Positions 1 through 5,608 of a stretch of DNA of 6,644 nucleotides are shown here, piece by piece. Below the pieces are notes generated by a model, which had not been told where the DNA came from, ran no database searches, and was given only the letters and a program-made list of their open reading frames with translations. The DNA is from an uncultured Eubacteriales bacterium (GTDB lineage Bacteria > Bacillota > Clostridia > Oscillospirales > Acutalibacteraceae). The DNA is taken from assembly GCA_900321905.1 (NCBI GenBank), contig ONXZ01000077.1:1-6644 (forward strand). The letters run 5' to 3'. Numbering within the stretch: position 1 is the first letter of the stretch; each line of letters opens with the position of its first letter. A program made the translations under genes and the position numbers.

Positions 1-746
1 CCAATACGCTCGGTCTTGACTGTGATGTTGTGGCAGGCGCAGGCGATAACGCCGCAGCCGCAATCGGAACAAATACGGTAAACGAAGGACAGTGCAATAT
101 CTCTCTTGGCACAAGCGGAACGGTATTTATTCCTACGGACAAGTATGTGAAAACAAGCAACCCTGCACTTCATTCCTTCTGCCACGCAAACGGAAAGTAT
201 CATTTAATGGGCTGTATTCTTTCAGCCGCAAGTTGCAACAAATGGCTCAACGAAACGGTATTTGAGAGCGATTACAAGGTGGAATGTTCACCACAAAACG
301 ACTTGTATTTTATGCCGTATATGTCGGGCGAACGCTGTCCGCATAATGACGGTAACGTAAAAGGCGCTTTTATCGGAATAACGCACGCAACAACGAGAGA
401 GGATATGCAAAGAGCAGTGTTTGAGGGCGTGTCTTTTGCGATTAAGGATTGCATTGAACTTTGCCCGAATGAAATTAAAAAAGCTACCGTCTGCGGCGGC
501 GGAACTAAAAGCAAGGAATGGATGCAAATTCTCTCTGACATTCTCGGTATAGAATTATCCGTCATCCAAAATGAAGGACCCGCTTATGGTGGTGCACTGC
601 TTGCGGCAGGCATTTCCTGTCAGCCTCAGATTGAATATACCGTTAATCCGAATACAGCGTTAACAGAAGTATATAGCAGAAAATACAGAAAATTCAAAAT
701 GCTCTATCCGGCATTGAATGATTTTTACAAGGAGGATTTACAATGA
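1..746 (+). CDS. FGGY-family carbohydrate kinase, xylulokinase-like (3' half, cut by window start)
   Basis: ATP-dependent sugar kinase of the FGGY family that phosphorylates a ketopentose or related ketose in the cytoplasm. Reading from base 3, about 247 residues are present, matching the C-terminal half of a roughly 490-residue enzyme. Seen: GAGDNAA at residues 12-18, whose Asp15 aligns with the catalytic base of xylulokinases (Asp233 in E. coli XylB, recalled); GTSG at 36-39 in the ATP domain; the second FGGY signature (GAFIGITHATTREDMQ, then an RAVFEGVSFA segment) from 121; and the nucleotide-binding CGGGTKS with the following W-Q-I-L-D-I-L-G pattern at 164-180. The stop TGA overlaps the ATG of the isomerase gene (ATGA), so the two genes are translationally coupled. 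The family call is firm. The substrate is not: xylulose is the default annotation, but the isomerase partner could point to L-fuculose, L-ribulose or D-ribulose. Confidence 0.9.
   Translation, partial: NTLGLDCDVVAGAGDNAAAAIGTNTVNEGQCNISLGTSGTVFIPTDKYVKTSNPALHSFCHANGKYHLMGCILSAASCNKWLNETVFESDYKVECSPQNDLYFMPYMSGERCPHNDGNVKGAFIGITHATTREDMQRAVFEGVSFAIKDCIELCPNEIKKATVCGGGTKSKEWMQILSDILGIELSVIQNEGPAYGGALLAAGISCQPQIEYTVNPNTALTEVYSRKYRKFKMLYPALNDFYKEDLQ
731..735 (+). promoter_or_regulatory. Ribosome binding site of the isomerase gene
   Basis: GGAGG lies 7 nt before the ATG at 743, inside the end of the kinase reading frame. It fixes the start of the isomerase and supports coupled translation with the kinase. 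Confidence 0.85.
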
Positions 747-2221
747 ATAATATTCCAAAGGTAAAACTTGGCATAATCGCCGTATCGCGCGATTGCTTCC
801 CGATTGAATTGTCAATCAAAAGGCGTGAGGCAATCGTAAAAGCTTATGACGGCGAAATTTATGAATGTCCCGTGACAGTTGAAAACGAGCTTGATATGCT
901 CGATGCCGTTGCAGATGTTACAATGGAGGAGTGTAATGCGCTTGTTGTATTCCTCGGCAATTTCGGTCCTGAAACGCCCGAAACGCTGATTGCCGAAAAG
1001 TTTGACGGTCCTGTTATGTTCGTGGCGGCGGCAGAGGGCGATGGCGATTTGATTAACGGCAGGGGCGACGCGTACTGCGGTATGCTCAACTGCTCCTATA
1101 ATCTCGCAATGCGTCACCTTAAAGGCTACATACCCGAATATCCCGTCGGAACTGCTGACGATATCGCAAAAATGATTACTGACTTTATCCCGATTGCAAG
1201 AGCAGTTATCGGCGTTAAGAATTTAAAAATTATCACCTTTGGACCGCGCCCGCAGGATTTCTTTGCCTGCAACGCACCGATTAAAGGGCTTTATGAAATC
1301 GGCGTGGAGATTGAGGAAAACAGCGAGCTTGACCTCCTTGTTGCATATAAGGCGCACGAAAACGACGAGCGTATTCCGGCTGTCTGCGAGGATATGGCAA
1401 ATGAACTTGGAGTAATGGGCAATAACTATCCCGAAATGCTTCCGAGAATGGCGCAGTTTGAACTCACTCTGCTTGACTGGGCACAGGAGCATAAAGGCAC
1501 AAGAGAATACATTGTTTTTGCCGACAAATGCTGGCCCGCATTCCCTGAGCAGTTCGGATTTGAGCCTTGCTATGTAAATTCAAGACTTGCATCCCGCGGC
1601 ATACCCGTTGCCTGCGAGGTGGATATTTACGGCGCTCTTTCTGAATATATCGGTGCTTGTATCTCTAATGACGCTGTAACGCTTCTCGACATTAACAACT
1701 CAGTTCCCGCTTCGCTTTACGAAAAGGAAATAAATGGCAAGACGGATTATCTGCTTACGGATACCTTTATGGCATTCCACTGCGGCAATACGCCGAGCTG
1801 TAAAATGTGTGCCGACAGAGCGGTAAAGTATCAGCTCATACAGCACAGGCTTCTTGAACCCGAGGGAAGCGATCCGGATTTCACAAGAGGCACGCTTGAG
1901 GGAGATATTGCGGCGAGCGATATTACCTTCTTCCGTCTTCAGTGCGACAGCGAGGGCAACCTTCGCTCATACATTGCCGAGGGCGAAATTCTTGACGTTG
2001 CGACGGGCTCCTTCGGCGGTATCGGCGTATTTGCAATCCCCGAAATGGGCAGATTTTACCGCCACGTGCTGATTGAAAAGCATTATCCCCACCACGGCGC
2101 GGTCGCCTTCGGTCATTACGGCAAGGCACTTTTTGAAGTGTTTAAATTCTATGGCATAAAGGACATTTCCTACAACCAACCGAAAGCCCTTCCTTACAAA
2201 ACTGAAAATCCTTTTGATTAA
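743..2221 (+). CDS. L-fucose/L-arabinose isomerase family protein (FucI-like, COG2407 type)
   Basis: Metal-dependent ketol isomerase converting an aldose to a ketose, probably the substrate of the kinase encoded just upstream. The 492-residue protein has the family's layout: an N-terminal Rossmann-like part (LGIIAVSRDCFP at 9-20), a middle domain with VVFLGNFGPETPE (68-80), and a C-terminal active-site domain. Candidate metal and catalytic residues are Glu292 in ACEVDIYG and Asp316 in LLDINNS. Their 24-residue spacing equals that of Glu337 and Asp361 in E. coli FucI (recalled). His346 in FHCGNTP and the cluster His447, His450, His451 and His458 near the end may supply the remaining ligands. 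A GGAGG site 7 nt upstream supports the start. The protein is shorter than E. coli FucI (about 590 residues) and fits the 'FucI-related' branch, whose substrates are mostly untested. Cys347, Cys353 and Cys356 next to the active-site motif are a local peculiarity. The actual sugar cannot be told from sequence. Confidence 0.88.
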   Translation: MNNIPKVKLGIIAVSRDCFPIELSIKRREAIVKAYDGEIYECPVTVENELDMLDAVADVTMEECNALVVFLGNFGPETPETLIAEKFDGPVMFVAAAEGDGDLINGRGDAYCGMLNCSYNLAMRHLKGYIPEYPVGTADDIAKMITDFIPIARAVIGVKNLKIITFGPRPQDFFACNAPIKGLYEIGVEIEENSELDLLVAYKAHENDERIPAVCEDMANELGVMGNNYPEMLPRMAQFELTLLDWAQEHKGTREYIVFADKCWPAFPEQFGFEPCYVNSRLASRGIPVACEVDIYGALSEYIGACISNDAVTLLDINNSVPASLYEKEINGKTDYLLTDTFMAFHCGNTPSCKMCADRAVKYQLIQHRLLEPEGSDPDFTRGTLEGDIAASDITFFRLQCDSEGNLRSYIAEGEILDVATGSFGGIGVFAIPEMGRFYRHVLIEKHYPHHGAVAFGHYGKALFEVFKFYGIKDISYNQPKALPYKTENPFD

Positions 2222-2264
2222 ACTAAACGGAAAGGAATGAATTTATCACTCCTTTCCGTTTAGT
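2222..2264 (+). terminator. Long hairpin ending the kinase-isomerase operon
   Basis: Bases 2222-2236 pair perfectly with 2250-2264 (core CTAAACGGAAAGGA / TCCTTTCCGTTTAG). The stem starts one base after the isomerase stop codon. After one A-C mismatch, two more pairs close a 7-nt loop. No U-tract follows on the plus strand, so it may stop transcription weakly or serve as a 3' stabilising stem. On the minus strand the stem is followed by TTTAATC, a slightly better tail. Confidence 0.65.
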
Positions 2265-2287
2265 ACAACATAAGTGCCGTTTGTTTT

Positions 2288-2324
2288 ACAACTCATGATT
2301 TATTGGGTTCATTATAGCATAATG
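2288..2324 (-). repeat. 37-bp repeat, copy downstream of the lipoprotein gene
   Basis: This segment aligns without gaps to 4668-4704 with 29 of 37 bases identical. Shared blocks on the plus strand are ACAACTC, GATTTAT, TTCATTATA and CATA. Both copies lie in the same orientation and flank the lipoprotein gene. On the minus strand each contains TATAAT at the same aligned position. No other copy was noticed in the window. Confidence 0.55.
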
Positions 2325-2339
2325 CAAAAGAAAAGTACA
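2311..2339 (-). promoter_or_regulatory. Possible extended -10 promoter
   Basis: On the minus strand TGCTATAAT forms an extended -10 (TATAAT at 2311-2316, TG at 2318-2319). Seventeen bases upstream is a weak -35, TGTACT (2334-2339), which lies inside the terminator stem of the lipoprotein gene. Transcription would run toward the 3' end of the isomerase gene. Only the -10 is good, so the call is tentative; the A+T-rich spacer could produce it by chance. Confidence 0.3.
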
Positions 2340-2363
2340 GCCGAGGTTATCGGCTGTACTTTT
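2331..2363. terminator. Bidirectional intrinsic terminator between convergent genes
   Basis: AAAAGTACAGCCGA (2331-2344) pairs perfectly with TCGGCTGTACTTTT (2350-2363) around a 5-nt loop. On the minus strand the stem is followed by TTTTCTTTT, a good U-tract, 13 bp after the lipoprotein stop codon, so it mainly ends that gene. On the plus strand the tail ACTTTTATC can back up the isomerase operon. Confidence 0.88.
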
Positions 2364-2375
2364 ATCATATCAGAG

Positions 2376-4580
2376 TTATTTATTAAACAGTTCGCTGAGC
2401 GTATCCTTGTTTTCTTCAAGCACTTTCAAAAGGTGTTCGTCCCAGTGGCGTGCGTCAGCAGTGCTGCTGCCGAACACGTAATCCTCCTGTCCGTAATCGA
2501 TAACATCAAAGCCGGGAACTGCCTTGCTTGCGCCAGCCGTTCTGTAAGAAGCCGCATCTGCAAGTGAGAAGGAAACCTTACCGTCTTTGTAGTTCACCCA
2601 AGAGGTAATATCCGTTCCGCTTGCTTCTGAGGAATCACCGTTTTCCGTCTGCTTGGTTGCTTCTGCCTTGGTAATTTCAACAGCGCCGTCAACATATTTG
2701 CCGTACATTGTGTCAACATAGAGCGCAAGGCTGTCGCCGAGGATTTCACTCGGAACATGACCGCCGTCCCATTGCCATTCAATCACGCTGTCAACGCCTG
2801 CGTTAAGCCACGCAATCTGGAGATTCAGGGAGGAGAACATGCTCATATCGCCCTCGGAAGCGCCCATAAGAATTCTCGTCCAGGTCGGGTTATCCGTATC
2901 CTCATTGCCGATATAATTCAGTGGGTTATAGAGATTTACAATATTGTTGCCATATTTGTCGCCCTGCTGAATTTCGGCGATATCCTTTTGATATGCTTCA
3001 AGCATTTCGTCAAAGTTGCTGTAATTTGCGCTGTCCGTGCTACCGCTTGAGGACTGGGTGGAGCCTGCGTCGGGTGTGCCTACTTCCATTGAGTCGCCGC
3101 TACTGTTTTCATTAACAGTTGCATTACCGCTCATATCCGGAGGAGTACCGCCATTATCGCTTGGGGGATTTCCGCTTGGCGCCTCACCGCTCGGAGGTGC
3201 TCCGTTACCGCCGGGACCGCCCTGCATATCGCTATTAGCGGATGAGCCTTTGGTGTATCTTCCCTCTAAAAATGCCTGCGCCTTATCTGCGGTTGTCATT
3301 GAGGCAACCTCGCTGTCTGAAAGCGCGTTTCCGTCAGCGTCAAACCATGTCCAGTTTTCCGAATAATCAAGAGAGTCAATATACCACTGCAGGTTTGAAA
3401 TAAACTCTGCAAGATAGAAATCAAGATAGGTTCCGCCGTAACCGTTTGTTTCGGGATACTTTTCCTTGTCATATTCAATGGTGAGTTTAATCGTATCCTT
3501 TGTATCACCGTCGGAATTGATATCAAGATTTACCTTGCTCTCATCCACGGTTAAGTTCTGCTCATTAATGTAATTCTTGTATTCCTCTGCAAGAAGTTCT
3601 GCAAGTTTTGCCTTGAATTCACTGCCGAAATCGTAATCGGCGTCAAGGAAATATTCAAATGCCATTGCCATATCCGCTTCATAAAGTGAAGTGATAGCGC
3701 TATATGCTACGCAGCCCCACGCACCGTCGGAAATCTCATATTCTTTGCCGTCAATCGTGACACTTGTGGAATAGGAGCCGTCGTCATTCTTGTAAACGCC
3801 TACTGCGCCTGCTTCAATTTCGTAATCGTAGAAATCGGAATTATTGGAGGTAGCCGCAAACATTGTTGCGTGTGCGCCGCCGCCCGAGCCGCCGGTGGAT
3901 ACAAAGTAGTCTACGCTGCCGGGAAGATTACCGAGAAGAATATTGTATTTTACAAAGCGTGTAGCGTTTTTCTGGTCAACCAGACAAAGCGGAGCGTCGC
4001 CCGTATAGTATTCGTTACCGTCGCTATCGGTTGCAGTATCCTGCTTACCTCTGTTACCGCAGGCAACGTTGATATAGCCTTCTTTTGCATAGGTTGTTGC
4101 GGCTGTTGTATTTGTTGACGAGCCGTAGCCTGCTGCACCTGTGTTGAGAATAACAGGGCAGGTGGAAGCGGTATAAACCTGACCGTTTGTGCTTGTCACC
4201 TTTGCGTCATAGTCGATGACAAGCGAGCCTTTGACTGCGTCGCTTGCATTTTCTGCTGTTACGTCTGCGCTACCGTCGCCATCGGTATCAATACCTTTAA
4301 TATAGGCACCGGGAACACAGACCGAAACGCCCTGCCGGTCCTCAATTTCAGGATTCGTTACCGCTGTCACAATGCTTAATATCCACGCGTCAGCATTGCT
4401 GTCATAAGTCCATTCCTGATTTTCATTGTTGGCAAGATTCAGTGCTGTTTCAATTTCTGCTGCACTTGTGCTTGTTGAGGCGGTTGTGCTGTTTGAATTT
4501 GATTTTTTACTGCAAGCGCACATCGTTGCAATTAGCGCTACAACTAATCCGATTGCAATAACTGCCTTTGATAACTTCAT
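2376..4580 (-). CDS. Tannase-like alpha/beta-hydrolase lipoprotein
   Basis: Predicted surface-anchored esterase. The start at 4580 (734 residues) is preferred over the ATG at 4613 because AAAGGA lies 8 nt before it and nothing useful precedes 4613. Residues 1-23 are a lipoprotein signal (MKLSKAVIAIGL..., candidate lipidated Cys23 in MCAC), then a Ser/Thr/Asn stalk to about 40. The nucleophile elbow GGSGG has Ser232. Next come WGCVAYSAITSLYEADMA (288-305), which resembles the 'CPITDL.AD.AYEW' stretch of bacterial subtype-B tannases; a lid-like insertion; a Gly/Pro/Ser linker (445-519); and a returning core with NPLNYIG, WTRILMGASEGD (Asp578) and WDGGH (His608). The Asp-His gap of 30 compares with 32 in L. 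plantarum tannase (Ser163, Asp419, His451, recalled). The C-terminus has YVFGSSTADARHWDE, also tannase-like. It likely hydrolyses gallate, hydroxycinnamate or similar esters outside the cell; the substrate is inferred. Several DxDG loops may bind calcium. It is monocistronic, between its own promoter and terminator. Confidence 0.68.
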   Translation of the reverse strand: MKLSKAVIAIGLVVALIATMCACSKKSNSNSTTASTSTSAAEIETALNLANNENQEWTYDSNADAWILSIVTAVTNPEIEDRQGVSVCVPGAYIKGIDTDGDGSADVTAENASDAVKGSLVIDYDAKVTSTNGQVYTASTCPVILNTGAAGYGSSTNTTAATTYAKEGYINVACGNRGKQDTATDSDGNEYYTGDAPLCLVDQKNATRFVKYNILLGNLPGSVDYFVSTGGSGGGAHATMFAATSNNSDFYDYEIEAGAVGVYKNDDGSYSTSVTIDGKEYEISDGAWGCVAYSAITSLYEADMAMAFEYFLDADYDFGSEFKAKLAELLAEEYKNYINEQNLTVDESKVNLDINSDGDTKDTIKLTIEYDKEKYPETNGYGGTYLDFYLAEFISNLQWYIDSLDYSENWTWFDADGNALSDSEVASMTTADKAQAFLEGRYTKGSSANSDMQGGPGGNGAPPSGEAPSGNPPSDNGGTPPDMSGNATVNENSSGDSMEVGTPDAGSTQSSSGSTDSANYSNFDEMLEAYQKDIAEIQQGDKYGNNIVNLYNPLNYIGNEDTDNPTWTRILMGASEGDMSMFSSLNLQIAWLNAGVDSVIEWQWDGGHVPSEILGDSLALYVDTMYGKYVDGAVEITKAEATKQTENGDSSEASGTDITSWVNYKDGKVSFSLADAASYRTAGASKAVPGFDVIDYGQEDYVFGSSTADARHWDEHLLKVLEENKDTLSELFNK
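3024..3248 (-). other. Low-complexity Gly/Pro/Ser linker coding segment inside the hydrolase
   Basis: This stretch encodes residues 445-519, almost entirely Gly, Pro, Ser, Asn, Asp and Thr. It includes degenerate short repeats such as PPSGEAPSGNPPSDN and then a Ser/Thr-rich tail. It should be disordered. It lies between Ser232 and Asp578, so it interrupts the catalytic domain rather than joining two separate domains. Confidence 0.75.
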
Positions 4581-4588
4581 AAATAACA

Positions 4589-4594
4589 TCCTTT
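4589..4594 (-). promoter_or_regulatory. Ribosome binding site deciding the lipoprotein start
   Basis: On the minus strand AAAGGA (within GGAAAGGATG) stands 8 nt before the ATG at 4580. The longer in-frame start at 4613 has no such site and would put 11 odd residues before the lipoprotein signal, so 4580 is chosen. Confidence 0.8.
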
Positions 4595-4642
4595 CCAATG
4601 TTGTTACCTTCATCTTACAGCATAATATTAAACCAATATTAA

Positions 4643-4665
4643 AAGCGAGAAAACCCTTCTCGCTT
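4643..4665 (-). terminator. Terminator-like hairpin in the leader of the hydrolase gene
   Basis: AAGCGAGAA and TTCTCGCTT (4643-4651 with 4657-4665) form a perfect 9-bp stem with a 5-nt loop. On the minus strand it is followed by TTTAATATT, so it looks like an intrinsic terminator. It lies downstream of the predicted hydrolase promoter and about 60 nt before the start codon. It may therefore both stop read-through from the regulator gene and attenuate or stabilise the hydrolase mRNA. Confidence 0.65.
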
Positions 4666-4667
4666 CA

Positions 4668-4704
4668 ACAACTCCCGATTTATATATTTCATTATATCAT
4701 AGTG
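4668..4704 (-). repeat. 37-bp repeat, copy overlapping the hydrolase promoter
   Basis: Partner of 2288-2324 (29 of 37 identical, no gaps). This copy covers the -10 box and the first transcribed bases of the hydrolase gene. The mismatches are concentrated in a 4-base block just downstream of TATAAT. Confidence 0.55.
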
Positions 4705-4719
4705 TTATACATTTCTCAA
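4691..4719 (-). promoter_or_regulatory. Sigma-A type promoter of the hydrolase gene
   Basis: On the minus strand TTGAGA (4714-4719) and a perfect TATAAT (4691-4696) are separated by 17 bp. The predicted start near 4684 gives a leader of about 100 nt that contains the terminator-like hairpin. The 17-bp spacer argues against direct activation by the neighbouring MerR-type protein, which would favour 19-20 bp. Confidence 0.8.
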
Positions 4720-4774
4720 CACAAGGCGCACTTGCAAATTGGAAATCTTGATAATATACTGATTACGCAGCAAT

Positions 4775-4798
4775 GGCAGACGAGTCAAATCGTCTGCC
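4775..4798. other. Hairpin enclosing the stop codon of the MerR gene
   Basis: GGCAGACGA (4775-4783) pairs perfectly with TCGTCTGCC (4790-4798). The 6-nt loop contains the TGA stop (4785-4787) of the minus-strand regulator gene. No U-tract follows on the minus strand, so it is a poor terminator for that gene. On the plus strand the stem is followed by TTTTAGT. It may be a 3'-end stem protecting the mRNA. Confidence 0.6.
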
Positions 4799-5522
4799 TT
4801 TTAGTATAAATCGCAATCGCTTTCGATGCGTATTCTGCGGTGCCGTCGGCGTATTTATCAATATTGCTTTTAAAACGCTCATCGGCAATATACATTTGTC
4901 CGAGCCCTGCAAGGATTTCATCGGTGCAGGTATAGTAGTTTTCGGTAATGTAGTCCTGCAATTTTTTGACAAGCGCCTGTGCTTCATTTAAACTTGGCTC
5001 TGCGCCGCTTTGCATCAATTCTGCAAAATCACGGCAGATATATTCAAGTCCAGTGTTAATGTCTGCAAAGCGCTCTTTGGAATAATCCTTTGTTTTCTCG
5101 CTAAACTCGGCATACGCCTTGGTATTCCCCCATTTTTCTTTGGCTTCAGCCTTATATGCTTCAAATTCACTGTTATCAAACGCACTCATAACATTCTCTC
5201 CTTTCACTGCATTGTCAATAGATAAAATCAGCCGTTCTAACCGCTCTTTTTTAAGCGTGAGCAGCTTTTTTTGCTCCTTCAATGCCTTTTCTCTGTCGTA
5301 GTTGGGAGATGATAAAATCTCGGCAATGCTTTTTAATGAAAAGTCAAGCTCACGATAGAAGAGGATCTCCTGCATACGAAGAACGGAACTTTCGTCGTAA
5401 TAACGATATCCTGTAAACCTGTCAACGCTTGAAGGCTTTAGCAAACCGATTTCATCGTAATAATGCAGCGTACGCACGCTAACACCCGTAAGCTCGGCGA
5501 ATTTTTTAATTTGCATTTTCAT
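4785..5522 (-). CDS. MerR-family transcriptional regulator with TipAS-type ligand domain
   Basis: DNA-binding regulator that activates promoters with overlong spacers when its C-terminal domain binds a ligand. The 245-residue protein has a MerR winged helix (IKKFAELTGVSVRTLHYYDE at 5-24, then GLLKPS and the GYRYYDE wing at 38-44), a dimerising coiled coil around 74-105, and a TipAS-like domain from about 115. That domain shows KEKWGNT (128-134), YSKERFADI (147-155), and a GQMYIADERFKSNIDKYADG stretch (208-227). TipAS domains bind bulky, often antibiotic, molecules; here the ligand is unknown. The ATG at 5522 follows AGGTGA (5527-5532) with good spacing; a second ATG two codons later is less favoured. 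No transporter or resistance gene sits beside it, apart from the acetyltransferases upstream. It has its own promoter with a 19-bp spacer, implying autoregulation. The stop codon lies in a hairpin loop. Confidence 0.92.
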   Translation of the reverse strand: MKMQIKKFAELTGVSVRTLHYYDEIGLLKPSSVDRFTGYRYYDESSVLRMQEILFYRELDFSLKSIAEILSSPNYDREKALKEQKKLLTLKKERLERLILSIDNAVKGENVMSAFDNSEFEAYKAEAKEKWGNTKAYAEFSEKTKDYSKERFADINTGLEYICRDFAELMQSGAEPSLNEAQALVKKLQDYITENYYTCTDEILAGLGQMYIADERFKSNIDKYADGTAEYASKAIAIYTKRQTI

Positions 5523-5541
5523 TTTATCACCTCACAAACAT

Positions 5542-5572
5542 AGTTTACACTATGACATTGCGTGAGAGTCAA
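5542..5572 (-). promoter_or_regulatory. MerR-type promoter/operator of the regulator gene
   Basis: On the minus strand TTGACT (5567-5572) and TAAACT (5542-5547) are 19 bp apart, the overlong spacer that MerR-family activators untwist. Half-sites 5544-5557 (plus) and 5559-5572 (minus), centred on 5558, form an imperfect dyad (8 of 14 positions agree: TTnACnCTnnnnCA). An A/T tract (TTTTTTAAAAAA, 5579-5590) just upstream could act as an UP element. The predicted start lies only a few bases before the ribosome binding site. Confidence 0.75.
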
Positions 5573-5608
5573 GCGCTATTTTTTAAAAAATCATTTACAA
5601 ATAGGAAT

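Noticed and set aside
1854..2129. Overlapping Arg-rich reading frames inside the isomerase gene on both strands
   Set aside because: They are out-of-frame shadows of the well-supported isomerase C-terminus.
2222..2375. Riboswitch or CRISPR-like structure in the convergent intergenic region
   Set aside because: Only two simple hairpins and one repeat copy are present; there are no regularly spaced repeats and no conserved aptamer-like core.
2274..2567. Plus-strand reading frame of 97 codons through the convergent terminator
   Set aside because: It crosses a strong bidirectional terminator and continues antisense to the hydrolase C-terminus; no ribosome binding site and no recognisable domain.
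3037..3366. Plus-strand reading frame of 109 codons, rich in Pro, Leu and Gly
   Set aside because: It is the antisense image of the Gly/Pro/Ser linker of the hydrolase, has no ribosome binding site, and its composition follows from the low-complexity coding strand.
4581..4613. Longer start for the hydrolase at 4613 (11 extra residues)
   Set aside because: No ribosome binding site precedes it, whereas AAAGGA is ideally placed before 4580, and the longer form would put charged residues ahead of a standard lipoprotein signal.
4622..4660. Second hydrolase promoter downstream of the leader hairpin (TTTTCT, 17 bp, TAATAT on the minus strand)
   Set aside because: Both boxes match the consensus poorly, and the upstream promoter is far better.
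4426..4809. Plus-strand reading frame of 127 codons with a hydrophobic start
   Set aside because: It runs antisense across the hydrolase signal peptide, its promoter, both hairpins and the end of the regulator gene; the hydrophobic stretch mirrors the signal peptide and no start signals precede it.
5573..5608. Terminator after the YoaP-type acetyltransferase gene
   Set aside because: The TTTTTTAAAAAA palindrome has no GC-rich stem; it is better explained as an A/T tract upstream of the regulator promoter.
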